This document shows positions 9,113 to 17,533 of a stretch of 47,553 nucleotides of DNA, in pieces. Source of the stretch: Verrucomicrobiia bacterium. GTDB lineage: Bacteria > Verrucomicrobiota > Verrucomicrobiia > Limisphaerales > JADLHS01. The notes under the pieces are model-generated. The model worked only from the letters and a program-made list of their open reading frames with translations. It had not been told where the DNA came from and ran no database searches. Location of the stretch: assembly GCA_026125285.1 (NCBI GenBank), contig JAHCLO010000042.1, positions 1 to 47,553 on the forward strand, given 5' to 3'. The stretch's first letter is position 1, and each line of letters opens with the position of its first letter. The position numbers and the translations under genes are program-made.

Positions 9113-9433
9113 CCGATATGTGACAACGAGTTACAAATCCGCGACGGCGGTCGCGGTGGCAGATTCGGGGCTGGCGATCTGACCAAAAGTTGTTCACCGC
9201 CGCTCATTTGCGGGAAGGTTGGCGCGCGACCGTAGGTAGTAAGATTCAAGATGTTGAAAGCAATAGTGCCGGGCTTCCCGCAAACCATACCACCTTGCCA
9301 GTTTTCCGCTTGCTACCGGTTCGCCAAAGAATGATTGGTTTTTGCCAAAAGCGGAGTAGCTGGGTTCATGGGCGAGTTTAAGCTCACGACAAGTTGTGTG
9401 AAATCGAATGTTCCAACTCTCAAAATTGCATTT
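9113..9433. other. Upstream region of the second nine-heme cytochrome
   Basis: About 320 bases without a credible gene. It contains the 5' leader of the downstream cytochrome gene, with an AT-rich stretch just before its ATG (CAAAATTGCATTT). I see no terminator after the GldG-like gene and no promoter I can support. Confidence 0.35.
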
Positions 9434-11647
9434 ATGAAAACCCACCAATCCCGTCATAGATTAACGGCACGCCTGCTGTCCGTCGCGTTGATGGTTGCCG
9501 GCACCTTTGCCACCGTGGCCCAACAAGGCCAGATCGGGGCGCGAGCCTTGACCCCGCAAGAAATCAAAGATTATGGCCTGCCCGCCGCCACCCAGACTTC
9601 CGGCGGTTTGTTCACCGTCGGCTTGGGCCAGCCCGTGTATCTGGAAGCCCAGGTCCGCACGACGGTTGCCGCTACGAATATTCTCGGCGTGACTTGGGAA
9701 TTAACCACCAAGCCCATTGGCTCGGCGGCTGTGTTGGAAGCCAGCCCCATTACCGCCAACATGCCCATTTACAATCCCGGGGATCGCGGATTCTACCAGG
9801 TAGCACCCGTGGACGGACGCAGGATGCTGCGCCCCGATGTCACCGGCCAGTACATCGTGACTGCCACCGTGGCAACGAATGGCGGCACGCTGGTGCTGAC
9901 GTGTGAGGTGACTGGCGCAACCTACCTTGGCAACCAGACCTGTCAGCTTTGCCACAGTGGTGGCTTCCTGCCGGACATGATGACACCGTGGTCCAAGACG
10001 CATCATGCGACCGCGCTGACCAATGCCGTGGACGGTCACTATGGCACCCATTTTAACCAAAACTGCATCAAGTGTCACTCGGTGGGATACGACACAAATC
10101 CACTCGCGGTTAACGGCGGGTTTGATGATGTGCAGGCACAGACCGGTTGGACGTTCCCAACCACGCTCACCAATGGTAACTGGCTGGCGATGCCGCAATC
10201 GTTGCGGGAAAAGGGCAACGTGCAGTGCGAAAGCTGCCATGGTCCCGGCAGCGAACACGCCACCTCGCTCGGCAATGTGAGCAAAATCTCGGTGAGCTTC
10301 AGCGCGGGCGACTGCGCCCAGTGTCACGCTTCCGAACCGTATCATGTGAAGGGGGTCGAGTGGGCCAACTCCTTGCACTCCGAGGCCACGCGCACCCCGA
10401 CCGGCGAATCCCGGGCAGGTTGCGTACGCTGCCACGCGGCCATGGGCTTCACGGATTATGTCGCGGGTCTGCCTCAAAGCCAGCACCGCACCGCCTACGA
10501 AGCCATTACCTGCGCCGCCTGTCACGATCCTCACGGCGATCCGGTGAATCCCAGCATGTTGCGGACGGTGGCGCCGGTGACCTTGATGGATGGTGTTACC
10601 ACCATCAGCAACGCAGGCAAAGGCGCCCTGTGTGTTAACTGTCACATGAGCCGAGTCAATGCTGCCACCTACGCGGAAACCACCGCCGGGAGCGGCAACT
10701 TCGGCCCGCATTATGGTCCGCAATCGGACATGCTCGCCGGAGTCAACGCAGTCACCTATGGCAAGGACATCCCGAGTTCCGCCCATGGTGAGGTGGTTGA
10801 GAATTCCTGCGTGGCTTGCCACTTGCAGAACGTCAGCGCTTCCCATCCCGCGTTCGGGCAGGTTGGCGGCCACACCTTCCGTCCCGGTTGGGACGGCGGT
10901 ACACCGGATGACAAATCGGATGACGTTCACCTGACCGGTGCGTGCGTGGACTGCCACGGCAACATTGATACGTTCAACCTTAAGCGCGCGGACTACGACG
11001 GCAACGGCGTGGTGGAAGGCGTGCAAACCGAGGTCAAGAACCTGCTTGATAAACTGGGTCGTCTGCTGCCGCCGCTGGGTTCGCCGACGGTCACGACCGC
11101 AGCCAGTTACACGCGCCAGCAGTTGCGAGCCGCCTTTAACTACAAGTTCGTTTATTATGATGGGAGCTACGGCGTCCACAACGTCAGCTATGCCGTCGGC
11201 CTGCTCAAAGCCTCCATTGCGGATCTCACCGGCGACGCCAACGAGGACGGTCTGCCAGATGCATGGCAGATTCAGTACTTCGGCTCCGCGGGCCATCCCA
11301 ATGCCGCACCGAATGCCACACCCGCGGGTGACGGAGTGCCCAACTGGCTGAAGTATGCCCTGGGGCTTGACCCGATGGTGCCAGGTGTGGTGCTGCCGGA
11401 CGGCGTGGTTTGGGCCAATGCCGGTCCGACCGCGGGCGGCACCGACACGATCCAAATCTACACCGCCGCCGAAGTGGCGTTTAACACAGAAGTGGGCAAG
11501 ACCTACCAACTCCAGGCCATTTCCAACCTGGGTGGTGGTTGGCAGAACGTCGGTGCGCCGGTGGCCGGCACCGGGAACGCGTACAGCTTCGTGACCTCCA
11601 CCCGGAACAACGCCCAACAGTTCTTCCGCGTGGTCAGCACGCCATAG
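9434..11647 (+). CDS. Secreted nine-heme c-type cytochrome with calcium-loop tail
   Basis: The ATG at 9434 is chosen because it starts a classic signal peptide (MKTHQSRHRLTARLLSVALMV, then ATVAQ); the frame is open upstream to 9335. The 737-residue protein has a beta-rich N-terminal domain (30-165) and nine CXXCH sites between about 170 and 508 (CQLCH, CIKCH, CESCH, CAQCH, CVRCH, CAACH, CVNCH, CVACH, CVDCH). A YDGSYGVHN motif near 574 is identical to that in the other nine-heme protein. The tail contains GDANEDGLPDAW (about 600), a thrombospondin-type-3-like calcium loop, and a final beta domain ending FFRVVSTP, common in secreted Verrucomicrobiota proteins. It is probably at or outside the outer membrane, a candidate terminal partner of the MtrAB-like conduit encoded divergently. 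A strong terminator follows. Confidence 0.8.
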   Translation: MKTHQSRHRLTARLLSVALMVAGTFATVAQQGQIGARALTPQEIKDYGLPAATQTSGGLFTVGLGQPVYLEAQVRTTVAATNILGVTWELTTKPIGSAAVLEASPITANMPIYNPGDRGFYQVAPVDGRRMLRPDVTGQYIVTATVATNGGTLVLTCEVTGATYLGNQTCQLCHSGGFLPDMMTPWSKTHHATALTNAVDGHYGTHFNQNCIKCHSVGYDTNPLAVNGGFDDVQAQTGWTFPTTLTNGNWLAMPQSLREKGNVQCESCHGPGSEHATSLGNVSKISVSFSAGDCAQCHASEPYHVKGVEWANSLHSEATRTPTGESRAGCVRCHAAMGFTDYVAGLPQSQHRTAYEAITCAACHDPHGDPVNPSMLRTVAPVTLMDGVTTISNAGKGALCVNCHMSRVNAATYAETTAGSGNFGPHYGPQSDMLAGVNAVTYGKDIPSSAHGEVVENSCVACHLQNVSASHPAFGQVGGHTFRPGWDGGTPDDKSDDVHLTGACVDCHGNIDTFNLKRADYDGNGVVEGVQTEVKNLLDKLGRLLPPLGSPTVTTAASYTRQQLRAAFNYKFVYYDGSYGVHNVSYAVGLLKASIADLTGDANEDGLPDAWQIQYFGSAGHPNAAPNATPAGDGVPNWLKYALGLDPMVPGVVLPDGVVWANAGPTAGGTDTIQIYTAAEVAFNTEVGKTYQLQAISNLGGGWQNVGAPVAGTGNAYSFVTSTRNNAQQFFRVVSTP

Positions 11648-11666
11648 TCGTTTGGTCTGGTTCACA

Positions 11667-11698
11667 CCCCTTCCCGTTCCGCCGGGAAGGGGTTTTTT
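11667..11698 (+). terminator. Rho-independent terminator after the nine-heme cytochrome
   Basis: A perfect 10-bp GC-rich stem (11667-11676 with 11683-11692), a six-base loop and six Ts (11693-11698) start 20 bases after the cytochrome stop codon. Confidence 0.9.
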
Positions 11699-11992
11699 GT
11701 TTCGGGCGCGAGGTAAAGGCGCTCTTCCTGCACAATCAGCAGAATTCGATCTCCCTGGAAGCTGGCAACCCTCAGAGCATTTCCGATAACGACGATCGGG
11801 TGGGGTGACGGAGATTAAGCCCCGACACTCTGCCTCACTGCCCATCTGTGTACCTTCAATCGAGCGTTCGCCGGTTGCCCTTTCGCGCCGCCTCCTTCCG
11901 GAAACAATCTGTGAACAGGACGTGAACAAGCAGCGAATAGTCGGCAATAACTCCGCTTTGACCCGCGGCGGAGAAGCGCAAATCATGGCCGC
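11699..11992. other. Intergenic region before the SNF2 helicase
   Basis: About 290 bases between the terminator and the SNF2 gene. It carries two GTGAAC motifs near 11910-11926 and a GGAG ahead of the SNF2 start codons. No credible gene, repeat or promoter could be defended. Confidence 0.35.
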
Positions 11993-14767
11993 ATGGCAAA
12001 ACTCAAATCCGCCGAAGTAAAACTCCCGTCCCCGCATGACTGGCGCACCACCGACACCGATGAAATCAACAAGCGCCGCCAGCGCGCTCGCGAGGAGGTC
12101 TTCACGATCTCGAACCATGACGCTCGCCATCCGATCTTTTCCAACTTCCGGGTCGCGTCGCGCAGCGGGCTGATTTACTCCGTCGAAATTCGCGACGTAC
12201 GCGAGCGCCAGTTCGCCTGTGACTGTGTGGATTTCCGGATCAACGGCCTCGGCACCTGCAAACACGTCGAGGCCGTGCTCCTGCAATTGGAGCGACGCTT
12301 CAAACGACTTTTTCAGGCCGCGGCCCGACAAGGCTCAACCCGCATTGACGTGGTCCCCGACTCCGTGCGGGGTGGTTTGCGGCTGGTCAACGGCAACGGT
12401 TCGCTGCCCAGAGCGGTGTGCGGCTGGCTCGACGCCGACGGAGTTCTTAAGCGGGATGGCGTCGGAGACGCCTTGGCGGCTTTGGAGCGATTGCGGCTGG
12501 CGGGGCTTCCCGCCCTGCGCGTGTCCCAGGAAGTCGCGCCCTGGCTGGAAAACCGGCGCCGCGCGGAGGAACGCAAGCAACTGCGGCGTGATTACGAATT
12601 ACGCGTCCAGAGCGGCGAATGGCCCGCGCACGAAACCAAGGTGCCGCTGTTTCCCTATCAGCGCGAAGGCATGTTGCATCTCGCGTTTGCCGAGCGCGCG
12701 TTGCTGGCGGACGAAATGGGCCTGGGCAAAACGATTCAAGCCATCGCCGCGTGCGCGCTGCTGCACCGTTTGGGCCAGGCGCAACGCGTGCTCGTCGTCA
12801 CGCCCGCCTCGCTCAAGACCGAGTGGGAGGAGCAGATTCAGCGTTTCACGGATTTGTCGCTGCACCTCGTGTATGGATCGCGGCATGAACGGTTGAAGGC
12901 GTACGAAGTCAAATCCGAAATCGGCCCGCCCTTTTTCACCATCGTCAACTACGAACAGATGCTGGCCGACGCCCTGGAGGTCAACGCCCGGCTCCGGCCC
13001 GACATCGTCGTCTTGGATGAAGCGCAACGGATCAAAAACTGGAGCACCAAGACCACTCAGGCCATCAAGCGGCTGTGCAGCCGTTACGCTTTCGTGCTCA
13101 CGGGCACGCCCATTGAGAACCGCATTGACGAACTTCATTCGCTGATGGATTTCCTCGATCCGTCTGTGCTTGGCCCGTTGTTTCGCTTCAACCGTGAGTT
13201 TTACGAACTGGATGAGCGCGGCCGGCCCGCGGGTTATCGCAATCTGGACAAACTGCATGACCGCATCGCGCCCTACATGCTGCGCCGCCGGAAGGCCGAC
13301 GTGGAAACCGAATTGCCCGACCGCACCGACCGCAATCATTTCGTGCCACTGAGTCCGCAGCAACAAGGCGAATACGAAGGCCACGAAGGAGTCGTGGCGC
13401 GCCTGGCGCAGTTGGCCAAACGCCGTCCGCTCACGCAGCAGGAGCAGGACAAACTGATGCGGCATCTGGCCATGATGCGCATGGTGTGCGACACCAACTA
13501 CATTCTCGATCCGGAGGACAAGGTCTGCCCCAAGCTTGGCGAGTTGGAGAAGGTGCTGGAGGAGTGCCGCGAGAACGACGCCAAGGTGATCGTCTTCTCC
13601 GAGTGGGAACGGATGCTCGAGCTGGTGCGCGAGTTGTGCGAGGCACGGGACCTCGGTTTCGCCTGGCACACCGGCACCGTTCCCCAACGCCGCCGCCGCG
13701 CGGAAATCAACGCGTTCAAGAATGATCCGGACTGCCGCGTGTTTTTGAGCACGGACAGCGGCAGCACCGGCTTGAATCTTCAGAACGCCAGCGTCGTGAT
13801 CAATTGCGATTTGCCTTGGAACCCCGCGAAGCTCGAACAGCGCATCGCCCGCGCCTGGCGCAAACATCAGACGAAGCCGGTCACGGTGATCAATCTTGTT
13901 TCCGAGAAAACCATCGAGCACAAGATGCTCGGAACGCTGGCCAACAAGCAGGCACTCGCCGACGGAGTGCTCGATCTCAAAGGCAACCTCCACGAAATCA
14001 AACTGCGCACGGGCCGGCAGGCGTTCCTGGCGAAGCTGGAACAACTGGTCAGCGCGAAACCGGCGGCGGCGGACGCCAATTTGAAACCTGAGATCTCGAG
14101 TCTGAAATCACAACTGCCCGCCGACCGCCCGCTGGGGTTCACCCGCAAAGCCCGCGAGCGGATCAACGGCGCGCTGATTCACTGCGAAGAACGCTACCCG
14201 TCCCAAGGCGCACACTCGGTCCTCTACGTGGTGGTGGAACGCGACGCCGCCCAATGGCAACCTCGGCTGGCCGAACTGCACCAGGACTTTTTTGGCCCGG
14301 GCAAGAGCGATCCACTTGCTCCAGTACAACTCGAGGTGGTGGACCGCGCCACCCACGAAGCACTGGAGCGAATGGCAACCGCGGGTTTAATCTCATTGAC
14401 GACGCGCGCCTGTCGGCCGTTGTTCCCGGAGCCGGAAAGCGGTTCCGCGCCGCTGCCACTTTCCGCTGAGGAACGCGCCAGGGCTGACGCGCATCGTTCG
14501 CAAGCAGCGCGCAAGCTCAAGATGGCAAGATTGCTCGGCGGCGGCGATTTGCCGGAGGAAGCCCGGGCGGCATTACTCGACGCGGCCCTCGCACTCGGAC
14601 GCGCGCTGGCTGTTGAAACTCGGTTGCCAGAGCCGCCGACATTCGCTGAAACCTTGCTGCCCCCGCTGTCGCACTGTTGGCAGGACGCGCTGACACTCTT
14701 GCGCGCGTTCCATGACGATTTGGCCGCACCCTGGCAGCCCGTCGCAGAACGATTGGAGGCGGTGTGA
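11993..14767 (+). CDS. SWIM zinc-finger SNF2/Rad54-family DEAD-like helicase
   Basis: This 924-residue protein begins with a SWIM-type zinc finger (residues about 75-90: CDC, then CKH, the CxC...CxH pattern). Two RecA-like SNF2 lobes follow: motif I LADEMGLGKTIQA (about 238), motif II LDEAQRIKN (about 341), motif III LTGTPIEN (about 370), motif V DSGSTGLNLQNA and motif VI EQRIARAWR (about 615). Such proteins are ATP-driven translocases on double-stranded DNA or nucleoprotein; the bacterial substrate is not defined. The C-terminal 200 residues are family-specific. A Lys/Ser-rich segment near residue 698 (NLKPEISSLKSQ) looks like a translated short repeat. A second in-frame ATG lies slightly upstream in another frame, so 11993 is the start. 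The next gene overlaps the stop by 4 bases, indicating translational coupling. Confidence 0.88.
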   Translation: MAKLKSAEVKLPSPHDWRTTDTDEINKRRQRAREEVFTISNHDARHPIFSNFRVASRSGLIYSVEIRDVRERQFACDCVDFRINGLGTCKHVEAVLLQLERRFKRLFQAAARQGSTRIDVVPDSVRGGLRLVNGNGSLPRAVCGWLDADGVLKRDGVGDALAALERLRLAGLPALRVSQEVAPWLENRRRAEERKQLRRDYELRVQSGEWPAHETKVPLFPYQREGMLHLAFAERALLADEMGLGKTIQAIAACALLHRLGQAQRVLVVTPASLKTEWEEQIQRFTDLSLHLVYGSRHERLKAYEVKSEIGPPFFTIVNYEQMLADALEVNARLRPDIVVLDEAQRIKNWSTKTTQAIKRLCSRYAFVLTGTPIENRIDELHSLMDFLDPSVLGPLFRFNREFYELDERGRPAGYRNLDKLHDRIAPYMLRRRKADVETELPDRTDRNHFVPLSPQQQGEYEGHEGVVARLAQLAKRRPLTQQEQDKLMRHLAMMRMVCDTNYILDPEDKVCPKLGELEKVLEECRENDAKVIVFSEWERMLELVRELCEARDLGFAWHTGTVPQRRRRAEINAFKNDPDCRVFLSTDSGSTGLNLQNASVVINCDLPWNPAKLEQRIARAWRKHQTKPVTVINLVSEKTIEHKMLGTLANKQALADGVLDLKGNLHEIKLRTGRQAFLAKLEQLVSAKPAAADANLKPEISSLKSQLPADRPLGFTRKARERINGALIHCEERYPSQGAHSVLYVVVERDAAQWQPRLAELHQDFFGPGKSDPLAPVQLEVVDRATHEALERMATAGLISLTTRACRPLFPEPESGSAPLPLSAEERARADAHRSQAARKLKMARLLGGGDLPEEARAALLDAALALGRALAVETRLPEPPTFAETLLPPLSHCWQDALTLLRAFHDDLAAPWQPVAERLEAV
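14078..14112 (+). repeat. Possible short in-frame repeat inside the SNF2 gene
   Basis: The DNA here contains two related blocks, TTTGAAACCTGAGATCTC and GTCTGAAATC, translating to NLKPEISSLKSQ. This resembles the degenerate TTTGA-A-TC direct repeats frequently seen between genes in Verrucomicrobiota and Planctomycetota. It is short and diverged, so the call is weak. Confidence 0.3.
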
Positions 14768-15309
14768 ACGGACCCGGGTTTGCCATGCCCCAGCCCACCG
14801 CGGCGCCGCGGAAGCGCACCCGCGCACCGAAACGCGAGAAGCTGGTTCGTCCCACGGAGTTTCCCTACCCGCGCGGCATCAACAGTTGCGAATTGAAGTC
14901 CTCGCGCCGTGGACGAAAACTCGCCACAGCCATGAAGGCTTACGCCAGACCCCGCTTGCTGCCGAAACTGAACGCGCGGACCGCATCACGGCCTGAGTGC
15001 AATCGTTACGACGACTTGAGCGTGGAGTTCATGGATGCGTGCCTTTATCTTCATGCCTGGCTGGGGCACGGAAATACTTGTGGCATCGCCGAGTTTCCAT
15101 TCGCCCGGCTTTATCCGGTTAGCGGTGGTCTCTACAACCTCTCGATCCGTCGACTGATTGACTGGTCGCGCGTGGAGGACAATCCGCTCTGGGCCGTGCA
15201 GGACTTGTTTTGGAATCAAGCCCCTAACGCGAAGTTCTGGGTCAAGATAGCCAGGCACCAGACGTTTGAGGAGTGCGTTGATTTGCTGGTGAAAGATCCG
15301 AATTTCTGA
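14764..15309 (+). CDS. Unknown protein, translationally coupled to the SNF2 helicase
   Basis: I do not recognise this 181-residue protein. Its GTG start at 14764 overlaps the SNF2 stop codon by four bases (GTGA); an ATG at 14785 is an alternative start. The first 60 residues are basic (Arg/Lys-rich, RKRTRAPKREK). The rest looks like a compact globular domain with Trp-rich segments (FMDACLYLHAWLGHG, LFWNQAPNAKFWVKIARHQ). There is no signal peptide or membrane segment. The overlap implies co-expression with the helicase, and the basic N-terminus would suit nucleic-acid binding, but that is inference. Confidence 0.7.
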   Translation: MNGPGFAMPQPTAAPRKRTRAPKREKLVRPTEFPYPRGINSCELKSSRRGRKLATAMKAYARPRLLPKLNARTASRPECNRYDDLSVEFMDACLYLHAWLGHGNTCGIAEFPFARLYPVSGGLYNLSIRRLIDWSRVEDNPLWAVQDLFWNQAPNAKFWVKIARHQTFEECVDLLVKDPNF

Positions 15310-15313
15310 ACCC

Positions 15314-15598
15314 ATGACCAAACCGCTCAAGTTCGATCCCCAGTGGGCCAAGGCCAAGCAGGTCTGCCGGTTGAACATGGAAGACATTCGCATGGCGAAG
15401 GAACTGGGCCTGTCGCCGAAGTCCCTGATGAAGAACCATCCGGGGCCGAACCAACGCTGGAAACTCCCGGTGAAATTGTGGATTCGTGAACTGCACGCGA
15501 AACGCTGCGGGCGCGGTACGGCTGCCAAGGCCGAGGGCACGTCACCCGCCAGCCCCGCGGCGGCGGATCCGGAGTCTGATGAGAAAGTCCCGTTCTGA
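15314..15598 (+). CDS. Small conserved protein of unknown function
   Basis: This 94-residue protein starts five bases after the preceding stop codon, with an ATG at 15314. The N-terminal 60 residues (FDPQWAKAKQVCRLN, DIRMAKELGLSPKSLMKN, then WIRELHAKR) look like a small conserved helical family seen as a stand-alone protein in many bacteria; the function is unknown to me. The last 25 residues are a disordered Ala/Pro/Glu tail. It is the third gene of the SNF2 operon. The next terminator lies about 250 bases downstream. Confidence 0.7.
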   Translation: MTKPLKFDPQWAKAKQVCRLNMEDIRMAKELGLSPKSLMKNHPGPNQRWKLPVKLWIRELHAKRCGRGTAAKAEGTSPASPAAADPESDEKVPF

Positions 15599-15699
15599 AC
15601 CACCTCCGGCCCGAAGATCCGTCCGCCCGTCTGACTCTGGAATAACCAATTGACCCTCCTTGTGGATACGGTAGATTCCGCCTGCATGGAATTGAACCG

Positions 15700-15822
15700 A
15701 TGAACCGATTGATCGCCAAAATGAATTGCACGTTGATCCACTCGGCCCTGCCGATGGGCGCGGTCTGGCGGCACGAGGTCGTCGGCGAGCACGACCTTGG
15801 CGGTGGAAGATTGAAATCATAA
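15700..15822 (+). CDS. Possible 40-residue ORF before a terminator
   Basis: An ATG at 15700 opens a 40-codon frame (MNRLIAKMNCTLIHSALPMG...) ending at TAA 15820-15822, 24 bases before a strong terminator. There is no convincing Shine-Dalgarno sequence and no recognised family. It may simply be leader or 3' sequence; listed because the surrounding 314 bases (15599-15912) otherwise hold only the terminator. Confidence 0.2.
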   Translation: MNRLIAKMNCTLIHSALPMGAVWRHEVVGEHDLGGGRLKS

Positions 15823-15845
15823 ACGAAGTACCAGGAATTTCATAA

Positions 15846-15876
15846 CCCACCGCCAGCCTCCGGCGGTGGGTTTTTT
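15846..15876 (+). terminator. Rho-independent terminator upstream of the MATE gene
   Basis: A perfect 9-bp stem CCCACCGCC/GGCGGTGGG (15846-15854 with 15862-15870; two more A-T pairs extend it), a seven-base loop and six Ts (15871-15876). It ends the SNF2 transcript on the plus strand. Confidence 0.88.
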
Positions 15877-15912
15877 GTTTGCCCACGGGCCGGCCCTGCT
15901 GGCGGCACTAAT

Positions 15913-17334
15913 ATGAGAATCATGCAACCTCGAAGCCTGCGACACGCCCGGTTATGGCTGCGCGAAGCGCGGCCCACGCTGGCCCTGGCGCTACCCATCA
16001 TGGCAGGCATGGTTGGGCAGATGTTGATGGGACTGGCGGATACCATCATGGTGGGCCGCGTGAGCGTGGTGCCACTGGCGGCGTGCGCGTTCGTCAACGC
16101 GGTTGCGCACCTGCCCCTGGTTTTCGGGCTGGGGCTGCTTTCGTCCATCGCGGTGCTGACTTCACAAGCTTACGGCGCGCGGCGTGCGGACGAAGCGGGC
16201 GAAGTGCTGCGGCACGGACTGATCCTGTGCATTGCCGCGGGTCTGTTCGCCGCGGGCAGCATGTTCGCGTTGCATCCGTTCTTGGATCGCTTGGGACAAC
16301 CACCCGAGGTCGTGGCCGAAGCCGACACTTATCTGCTGTTGTTTGGTATCTCCATGCTGCCAGCGTTGTTGGCGCATGGCGGCAAACAATTCAGCGAGGC
16401 GCTGAAACATCCGTGGGTCCCCACGTTCGTCATGCTGGGGGGTGTGCTGCTGAACGTGCTGCTGAACTGGGTGTTGATTTACGGCCACTGGGGTGCGCCG
16501 GCGATGGGGTTGAACGGCGCCGGCTGGGCCACGGTCATCGCCCGGTCGTTGATGGCGCTGGCCCTGTTAGGTTACGTGCTGTGCGCGCCCGCCATGCGCA
16601 CGTTCCATCCAGCCCGGTGGCGACGGGCTTTGAGCCGGTCGCGGTTTCAGCGGATGCTTACGCTGGGCTGGCCGGTGGGCGTGCAACATTTCTTCGAGGT
16701 CAGCGCCTTTGCGTTTGCCGCGATCATGATGGGTTGGATCAATGCCGACGCGATCGCGGCGCATCAAATCGCCATTACATGCGCGGCGCTGACGTTCATG
16801 TTCGCGATGGGCATGGGCACGGCGGTTTGCATCCGGGTCGGCCATGCGTACGGGGCGGCGCAGTTCGCGCGGATGCGGCGCATTGGGTTCGGCGGCGTGG
16901 GCTGGGCGGCTGGCTGCATGGCGGTCTTCGGACTGGTGTTTGCGATTGCGGGGGAACCAATCGCAAAACTCTTCGTGACGGCTCCCGGCGTGGTGACACT
17001 GACCGCGCAATTGTTGATCGTGGCAGCGGTGTTTCAGGTGGCTGACGGGGTGCAGATTGTGTCCATCTCGGCACTGCGGGGGCTGGCGGACGTGCGCGTG
17101 CCCGCGATAATCGCGGTGCTGGCCTACTGGGTCATTGCGGTGCCGTTCGGCGCGGCTCTGGCGTTCCCTGGGCAGCATGGCGCCGTTGGCATCTGGATTG
17201 GCCTTGCGCTGGGTCTGGGGGCCGCGGCGGGCGGCCTGTTGTGGCGATTCCATTTGCGGACGGCCAAGCCATCCGCTTTGCCATCGGCAACTGCTCCGGT
17301 CACGGAGATTCCGCTGGCAGTGGCGGGCGAATAG
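15913..17334 (+). CDS. MATE-family multidrug/cation efflux transporter (NorM-like)
   Basis: This 473-residue inner-membrane protein has about 12 hydrophobic segments in two similar halves. The first half carries the MATE signature region LALPIMAGMVGQMLMGLADTIMVG split over residues 24-48. The length is typical for NorM/DinF-type transporters, which exchange H+ or Na+ for cationic drugs or metabolites. The start at 15913 (ATGAGAATCATG) leaves a short basic N-terminus before the first helix; the second ATG four codons on is an alternative. It stands alone between a terminator and dnaE. The substrate cannot be inferred. Confidence 0.88.
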   Translation: MRIMQPRSLRHARLWLREARPTLALALPIMAGMVGQMLMGLADTIMVGRVSVVPLAACAFVNAVAHLPLVFGLGLLSSIAVLTSQAYGARRADEAGEVLRHGLILCIAAGLFAAGSMFALHPFLDRLGQPPEVVAEADTYLLLFGISMLPALLAHGGKQFSEALKHPWVPTFVMLGGVLLNVLLNWVLIYGHWGAPAMGLNGAGWATVIARSLMALALLGYVLCAPAMRTFHPARWRRALSRSRFQRMLTLGWPVGVQHFFEVSAFAFAAIMMGWINADAIAAHQIAITCAALTFMFAMGMGTAVCIRVGHAYGAAQFARMRRIGFGGVGWAAGCMAVFGLVFAIAGEPIAKLFVTAPGVVTLTAQLLIVAAVFQVADGVQIVSISALRGLADVRVPAIIAVLAYWVIAVPFGAALAFPGQHGAVGIWIGLALGLGAAAGGLLWRFHLRTAKPSALPSATAPVTEIPLAVAGE

Positions 17335-17533
17335 AGTACTGACGGCCGGTGGCTGATGAGGAAGTGCAGCTTGGGACGGCATTTGTGGCGAGGCTGGTCC
17401 CAAATTCAACTGATCCTTGACCAAAATGGCGACGGCCAAGAAGTTGGGTGGGCAGGCTTCTTGGTTGCAGGAATCTCGCCGGTGAATATCCCATTCTTGC
17501 ATCGCGCCGCTGGCGGGCGGTAACTTGCCAGTG

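Noticed and set aside
9701..12331. 876-codon minus-strand frame across the second nine-heme cytochrome
   Set aside because: Antisense to a gene with nine heme motifs and a signal peptide; it also crosses the terminator. No recognisable protein features.
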